Assembly (NCBI GenBank): GCA_964035545.1
Contig: OZ037767.1
Coordinates: forward strand, 5,145,680-5,209,679
DNA from: Bugula neritina
Lineage: Eukaryota; Bryozoa; Gymnolaemata; Cheilostomatida; Bugulidae
Length of the DNA stretch: 64,000 bases
Reading direction: 5' to 3'
Shown here: in pieces, positions 41,132-64,000 of the stretch
How the letters are laid out: each line of letters opens with the position of its first letter
How positions within the stretch are numbered: position 1 is the stretch's first letter
The notes under the pieces: generated by a model
What the model saw: only the letters and a program-made list of their open reading frames with translations
What the model was told of the DNA's origin: nothing
Database searches by the model: none
Program-made: the position numbers and the translations under genes

Positions 41132-42539
41132 AATACTAATAGAATTCAAATATTCAGCCAATTATAAGGTAAAGGTTGTAGAATTATTTAGAACTAGAAG
41201 CATCTATAAAACAAATAGATTTTGTAATTATATATATATCGTGTAGCGTTATATACAAATCCTCAACATGAAGTCAATTTAATTTATACTGCATGGTTTG
41301 TAGCTAATGTTATGTTATATAACAAAATGTCTGTTAAAGTGCTAGACTGATAGAAAATGCAGGAAGCTGATAGTACTAGAAATTATTAGCTGTACTTCTC
41401 ACTATTCCTTGCATAATCAAAGTAACAACAAATAAGTATTATAATTGCATACATCAGCAATAGGTTGTAGACAAGAGACTACCTAACTATGCTATATACA
41501 GTGCATGGGGTTCTAGGTAAAGCTAAAGAAGGCATGTGATTCTAATATATAGATTATAGAGATTAATTATAACATCTCAAATATTGAAACATGAAACACA
41601 AATCAAACAAATATATCAGATTCCAATAGCATTTACACTGCATCTCTATTACAGCATATGTAATGTATACTTGGGGTAATTTCTTTGCTATTTAATACAT
41701 AGAAGGGCTGTCTTAAGTAGGGGGTTAAGGTGACGCCCCTAATTCTTTGACGATATAGAAAACATACTATTTGTCAAATACGAAGGTTACAGGAGATGAA
41801 ACCAGAATGAATTTTCGATATCTTTGGAATTTCTTTTATTCTTTTTAGCTCATGTTCTCCATGGATGACTACTACAGGGTCTCTAATAGGCCACCTCAGT
41901 TCACCAGAAGCACTCAGAACAGAGTCAAGGGCATCCATAGTTATAGGGTTGGATAGGAACTATAACTGATCGCTCTGTATACACAAGGCAAGCCAATATT
42001 CAATATAAGTCTATCATTTATATAAGTATGTTATAGACAAGAATACAAAATTACTTTATCTCTTATAAAGCTAAATTACTATACCCTAAAGAAAACTAGC
42101 TTGGCAGCACAGTGTATGGCTAGCAAATAGATAGCCTGCAGTATGATTATAGTAATTACAGTACATAGAATCAGTGCTAATGTACTTCCAACATGGGAAG
42201 GAGGGAGGAGGCATTAGCTGGTAATATACAGTAATTAGGTCTCCTTCTTGAATAATAGCTCTTGCTATATTTAAGTTCTTAAAACAGTTATTCACTACAT
42301 TTCAACATTCGTATAGCCAACTATTAATGATTTTGGTATAGCAGTTTGAATTTAAGAGTTGGCGAGGCATGAAGAGAGCAGCTCCACCTTCACAACTCCT
42401 GAAGTTGTTATCTATATTTGTATCTCACATGATGCGTTTATTACTAAAAATTTGATCCATAAATTATGGAAAAATTTTGGCTCAGCTTCACTTAATACTA
42501 ATTCATACGTCATTTTATTGATAGAACTGGTAGAACCGT

Positions 42540-42569
42540 TGACCTAGAATTTTCTAGGTCACAAAGTCA
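42540..42569. promoter_or_regulatory. Composite nuclear-receptor element upstream of the CYP26-like gene
   Basis: TGACCTAGAA (42540-42549) and TTCTAGGTCA (42552-42561) form a perfect 10-bp inverted repeat around tt, giving everted AGGTCA half-sites. AGGTCA at 42556-42561 is followed, after two bases, by AAGTCA at 42564-42569, a DR2-like arrangement. Vertebrate CYP26A1 is induced through retinoic-acid response elements made of such half-sites. The element lies about 190 bases before the TATA box. Occupancy is inference. Confidence 0.45.
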
Positions 42570-42748
42570 CGATGATGTAACCCCTCCTGACTGATGAATG
42601 TGGTTTCAATGTAGCCAAGCTTTCAAAGGCTAGCCAATCATGTCTGAGTGTATACAATGAGCTTATTATACATGTGAGTTCAGTGGCCGTGCAAGATATT
42701 CAGCCAATGAAATGACAAAGTTTTACGAGTCATCACTGCAGCTCCTAG

Positions 42749-42756
42749 TATAAATA
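42749..42756 (+). promoter_or_regulatory. TATA box of the CYP26-like gene
   Basis: TATAAATA lies 60 bases before the first ATG (42809). Initiation about 30 bases downstream would give a 5' leader of roughly 30 bases, which fits the very short first exon. Confidence 0.55.
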
Positions 42757-42808
42757 TTTTGTCTGGCAAATCATTTTTCATAAGTCTCAAAGCTTTGCTA
42801 GCATTCGC

Positions 42809-45691
42809 ATGAAAATGGTAAGCTTATATTCATATTGAAATTGCTAAACCTTTGGAAAAATTTTATTTTGGAACCTAAATTTGTCTAATGCTATATCTTC
42901 CTTTTATAGGATTTAGAAAGTCTAATAGAAGTAACAGAGGTGGTTTTACCATACTTGGTGCCACTGGTCTTGCTGTTGTTCTCTGTATCTCTGTGGAGTT
43001 ACTATGTCAATAATACGAAGGATACCTCCAGTTGCTTGCCTCTTCCACCAGGATCCGTGGGTTTACCTTTTGTTGGTGAAACCATCAGCATGATCTTCAA
43101 GGTAAGTTTGCTTGTCTTAAGATGTTTAGAAAGGCTTGAAGTTAGGTAAAGATTCAACTTATCCAAATAGATGTGACAGGTCTAAACTTTCAGTTTTTTA
43201 CTGTAGGGATTTGATTTCTATCGACAAAAAAGAGAGAAGTATGGACACGTTTATAAGACACATGTTCTTGGAAAGCCAACTATTAGAGTTTGGGGAAATG
43301 AAAACATAAGAAAAGTTTTGGATAATGAAGAAACTTTAGTTTCTATGGCCTGGCCTACTTCAGTCAAGGAAATCATGGGCCGAAATGGACTCGCTACTTC
43401 TACGAGCCAATTGCATTCTGCAAGGCGTTCTGTCATTATGAATGCTTTTACAAATACTGCTATCAACGGTGAGAATACTAACAAAAAATTGACGCATTTC
43501 TTTTCACCATTCAATAATAATCTTTTTGTGCATTGAATTAGTTTTTTTGAACAAAATGATGTTGAAATTTCAGGTTATGCAACTGGAATGGAGAGAATAA
43601 TATCCAACCATATTAGTGACTGGTGTAACAAGGGTCAAGTCATGGCTTTAACTGAAAGTCGGAAGTTAGCGTTCCAGGCTACAGCAACCATGCTGTTGGG
43701 GTGCGATACATCACCGACACAAATGAACGCAATGATGACCAACATGGAGGTGATGGTGGAGAACTTTTTTACCCTACCCGTTGACTTGCCAGGATTTGGC
43801 TTCCATAAGGTGAGTTAATACTATATTGCACAGTAAGTTAAACTGTATCTACCAAAAGTATACACAATTTTAGCTGATTCATCGATTGCCAAATCAAGTC
43901 TTGAAAAATAGAGATTAATATAACGTCATGTCATTGTAATCAGTAATTTTTCTTATAATTTATTACTAGATTTGAATGGCTTTCTTTCAAGGTCAAATAA
44001 AACTTATGAAAAGATGTAGATTATGATTTGGTTGGTTTTAATAGAACCAAGGCTAAATAAAAGCCAAGAGTTTTATATGAACACTAAATGCTTGTTAGTA
44101 GAAAATAAGGTTATGACTTGTGAAAAGTACTTAGCTACAATGAGAACTAGTTTGTTTGGTATGCGTGACAATTCTAACCTGATAATACTCATTTTTGCTT
44201 CCTTTATTATCTAGTAAGTGATATGGATTAATTTACCTTAAACTTTATTGCCTTAGGCGATGAAAGCAAGAAAACAATTGCTCACATTGTTGGATGAAAT
44301 CATAGTGAAGCAGCATAAGACAGATTCAACAACAGATGCTATATCAATCTTGAGAGAACAGGTTGACAATGGTGATTTGACTGTAGAGGAACTGAAAGAC
44401 TCCATTATAGAAATGCTCTTTAAAGCTTATCATGGTATGTTTGGCAAAGCCTGCATGCTCATTAATACATGTTGCACTATTATGTTCATGGCAGCTAAAT
44501 TATATAACAGATATTGTCTAACATGACAACTTGATTAGTAAAAATAGTTTAGACTTTAGCCCATAGCTGCTGGCTATAGATTGAATTACACTATCAAAGG
44601 ATCTGTTACATAACTTGGCTTGGCTGGGGAGAGATTGGTTTCCTTGCAAGAATAAGCCTAACAGAATAGTCTAATCAGATTTGTGTCTAAGTTGCTAGGT
44701 GACCCCAGCTAAATTGTAGGGGTTTTAAAAGATTTCATGTGATGGAATTGATTACTTTGAACAAAACTATTGTATATTTCAATTTGAAAACTGTGTATTA
44801 ATAACCATTATTAGCAAACTGCTTATATAATATAATCTCTGCTTATTGTGAAATGTTTTTGTGTGTATTTAGGTATGAGCTCACTGTGCTGTTCCACATT
44901 CATCGAGCTGGCCAGACATCCAGAAGTAACAGAGAAAATAGTGACCGAATTGGACAAAGCGGACCTAATGCAAGGAAATCTGCCCCTTGATAAACTTGCC
45001 ACTATGCCATATCTCCAACAAGTGTGTAAGGAGTTGCTCAGATTTGCGCCTCCGTATGGTGGTGGATTCCGACAAGTGCTCAAAACTTTTGAATTGGAGG
45101 TAAGATAGAGTGTCAGCTTCAGAATATAGAGTATTTCCTTATAATAAACTGTAGTGTGTATTGCTAGATGGAAATACAACTATTACAGTGGTTACTAATG
45201 ACATATTAGAGTTGAGTCAAGTACAGATAATTTCTCATAAGCACAAACTTTTTGCAATGAGTTGCGTAGGGTAGAAGTTTTGCAAAGAAAAACCATTGAA
45301 GTCATTTCAACTCAAATAGCGTTTGTAATGCATTAATAATTTAACTTTTTAGGGCTACCAGATTCCAAAAGGATGGACAGTGTTGTACAGCATAAGAGAT
45401 CAGCATGAAGTAGAGGAGAATTTCACAGGTGCCAGAACATTTAACCCCGACAGATGGGCCACAGGAAAGCAGAATGACAGTTATATACCATTTGGGGGCA
45501 CTGGTATCCGCAGCTGTGTTGGTGAGAAGTACATGCTAATGTTCGTACAGTTGTTCGTGGCTCAAGTTTCCAGGAGCTGCCAGTGGGAGCTGCTTGACAT
45601 CAATACTCGGTCTACACATTTCCCAGTTCAACTTCCTACGAATGGCCTTCCTTTAAACTTTACTGCTAGTTACAGAAAATCTAAGGTGTAA
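42809..45691 (+). CDS. CYP26: CYP26-family cytochrome P450 (retinoic-acid-hydroxylase-like), atypical active site
   Basis: Related to the P450s that oxidise and clear retinoic acid at the ER. Seven exons: 42809-42817, 42910-43101, 43207-43468, 43574-43809, 44257-44434, 44873-45099 and 45353-45691 (TAA), all in phase, 480 residues. An N-terminal anchor (about 14-31, VVLPYLVPLVLLLFSVSLW) precedes the LPLPPGSVGLPFVGET hinge. CYP26 hallmarks are GGFRQVLKTFELEGYQIPKG (about 356-375), ExxR as E346-R349, FNPDR (398-402) and heme Cys423. Two departures stand out. At the I-helix, where CYP26 has GGHETT, this protein reads KAYHGM (289-294), so the acid-Thr pair is missing. The heme loop FGGTGIRSCVG has one residue more than the normal FGGGxRxCxG spacing. 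The first exon codes only MKM and is needed because a stop precedes exon 2 in frame. The family is secure; retinoic acid as substrate is not. Confidence 0.92.
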
Positions 45692-45818
45692 CTAGGCAGT
45701 CTTAATTTTAGCAATTAGACAAATCATTCCATTATTGGAACTATGCTTTTTATATTATATTTCCATGCTGTAAAAATAATCTATACGGCATTCTAACATT
45801 TTATTCTATCGAATATTT

Positions 45819-45824
45819 AATAAA
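45819..45824 (+). terminator. Candidate poly(A) signal of the CYP26-like gene
   Basis: AATAAA 128 bases after the stop codon, in an AT-rich 3'-UTR. Confidence 0.45.
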
Positions 45825-45936
45825 TTGTATTACTTTTAGTCTATGCAAACTTGTAAATTTTGTACATTTTTCAACTTCAGTCACTTATTGTTATATATTC
45901 TAATAATAACAATATTTACATCATAAAATTTCTTAT

Positions 45937-45942
45937 TTTATT
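45937..45942 (-). terminator. Candidate poly(A) signal of DNAAF2
   Basis: Minus-strand AATAAA (plus TTTATT) about 630 bases beyond the DNAAF2 stop codon and facing the CYP26 signal. Confidence 0.35.
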
Positions 45943-46567
45943 TGATATACAGAGCTCAATGAACACATTTTAATGCAGAAAAAAGTTATAGAATGGCCAG
46001 TATACAATTATATACACACGAACAGTAAAACAGTTCCATAAAATGACAGAAATATTGAATACGTAATATATTTGTGTATAGAGCTTCGAATAGTTGATCT
46101 GGTGTCGTCCAATCAATAACAAAATTGATTGAACTAGTTTTAAAATAATAAACTTAAAATTGCTTAACCACACCTTTGAAGAAAATACTGAAAAGAAATA
46201 CAGATTTTGAGCTTGTTGTTGTAATATAATTATCAGAGAACACGTCACAGCTTAGCTATAAGAAGGACCTGACACTTCATTGACACCTCAATGACCGGCT
46301 TACCTACATTTCCTTATAAAAGCCGCCAGTACCTGAAATGGTGCTTACCTATACATAACTAAAACAAATGCATACAACTTGCTATATCACGTTTAGTTCA
46401 CAGGGCCTACAAAAATTACGAATAGAGATCTTTAGCTCAAAACAAAAAAAATTCTGAAAGAACAATCACTGAAGGAAACCCCATAAGCTTATCTAAACAA
46501 TATAGAATACAGAATAAAATAGAAATTCAAAACCAACTGAATATACTCGTATTACAAAATTATAGAA

Positions 46568-63466
<16,899 letters not shown>

Positions 63467-63571
63467 GGTTGATAAAAATTAGCAAATTTAATATAAGAGC
63501 TAGAAGTAAACGATAGATCTTAGTATAAAATCCAATGGGTTTTTGCAAAAGCTTTCTATCAGCATGGACGC

Positions 63572-63604
63572 TGTTTATATTTCGAAGACGCACCCCTTAG
63601 CAAC
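63572..63604 (-). promoter_or_regulatory. Forkhead (FOXJ1-like) motif and RFX X-box half-site upstream of DNAAF2
   Basis: TGTTTAT at 63572-63578 is ATAAACA on the gene strand, matching the forkhead core RTAAACA. AGCAAC at 63599-63604, in cttagcaacc, is the RGYAAC half of an RFX X-box; the other half is poorly matched. The two sites are 20 bases apart and 105-140 bases before the DNAAF2 start codon. FOXJ1 and RFX factors are the known activators of motile-cilium genes. Binding is inference. Confidence 0.4.
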
Positions 63605-64000
63605 CTAAAGAAAGTTCTCGAAACTTGTCTAAATTCAGCATGTTTTTGCTGAAATTCTAATGATATTACTAAAAATAAGTTAAAACAAGTATTAAAATAA
63701 TTTGCTGTAAATTGCAATTGTGTTAGAATAACTAATTTGCTTGAATGAGGAAAGTTTAAATTTTAAATGTATAAAAAATAATTGAGTCTTCAAAATGTAT
63801 TTACTACGAGCCTGCTGTTCTAACTTAGACATCGATTTCATGACAGTTTTACATAAACGCTCAAAATCTAGGTATCAATGGTACCCTGGATACTATTGCC
63901 GGAGAGCCCAGACTATAATTTTTATGTTTGCCCCACATTACCCATCGTAGTAGTTAATAAACTTAACTTTATGGAAACTTGGCTAAAACTAGTTAGCACG
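63605..64000. other. Upstream flank of DNAAF2
   Basis: About 400 bases of AT-rich DNA to the window edge. No coding exon, repeat array or further motif was recognised. Confidence 0.5.

Larger units (their letters stand above)
32318..42539. other. Gene-poor 10-kb region between GCH1 and the CYP26-like gene
   Basis: No coding exon with family similarity or phase support was found. It holds a 600-bp TACA tetranucleotide array, AT-rich palindromic DNA (about 40020-40230) and a TA dinucleotide array (41041-41131). A less AT-rich patch at about 41850-41930 has a short minus-strand open stretch (MDALDSVLSASGELRWPI) that could be a relic exon or pseudogene piece; it has no support. Distal control DNA for CYP26 could lie here but none can be shown. 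Confidence 0.5.
45692..46567. other. Convergent 3' region between CYP26-like gene and DNAAF2
   Basis: Contains the two facing 3'-UTRs: plus-strand AATAAA at 45819-45824 and minus-strand AATAAA at 45942-45937. The two signals are about 115 bases apart, so the transcripts probably end almost tail to tail. Nothing else is recognised. Confidence 0.55.

Noticed and set aside
41850-41945. Minus-strand open stretch MDALDSVLSASGELRWPI
   Set aside because: Only about 35 codons, no splice partners seen and no family recognised.

Overview
This window is nuclear DNA from an animal, almost certainly a non-vertebrate bilaterian with motile cilia. It is AT-rich, carries large introns with GT-AG junctions, and is full of micro- and minisatellites. 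Six protein genes with consistent intron phases can be assembled by joining exons. The combination of a retinoid-type CYP26 P450, YY1, the dynein-assembly factor DNAAF2/Kintoun and a TTLL15-type membrane-anchored TTL-family protein fits a lophotrochozoan or other marine invertebrate better than a vertebrate, arthropod or nematode. That placement is inference.

Layout, left to right: (1) 2315-4656 (+), the 3' end of a multi-exon gene I do not recognise; (2) 6386-10559 (-), DEGS1-type sphingolipid delta-4 desaturase, complete; (3) 13385-15555 (+), YY1-type zinc-finger factor, complete; (4) 16727-22042 (-), TTLL15-like TTL-family protein, complete; (5) 27495-32317 (+), GTP cyclohydrolase I, complete; (6) about 10 kb without a recognisable gene; (7) 42809-45691 (+), CYP26-family P450, complete; (8) 46568-63466 (-), DNAAF2/Kintoun, complete in 14 coding exons. 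YY1/TTLL15 and CYP26/DNAAF2 are convergent pairs; DEGS1/YY1 and TTLL15/GCH1 are divergent pairs. The genes have unrelated roles (sphingolipid synthesis, transcription, tubulin-ligase-like modification, pterin synthesis, retinoid-type oxidation, axonemal dynein assembly), so this is an ordinary eukaryotic neighbourhood and not an operon or gene cluster.

The most interesting points are: the CYP26-like protein keeps its heme cysteine and ExxR but has lost the I-helix acid-Thr pair and has a one-residue insertion in the heme-cysteine loop; a composite nuclear-receptor element lies about 190 bp upstream of its TATA box; two structurally complete non-autonomous TIR elements are present, one with a perfect 8-bp target duplication and one flanked by TTAA just upstream of the TTLL15 start; two tandem long hairpins lie near 24.5-24.8 kb; several intronic minisatellites abut splice sites, and two of them carry an array of 5'-splice-site consensus motifs on the strand opposite the host gene; and a forkhead motif sits beside an RFX half-site at the DNAAF2 promoter.

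Exon joins were made by eye using GT/AG, phase and family knowledge. No search or RNA evidence was available, so untranslated exons and start codons in AT-rich DNA are the least certain parts.
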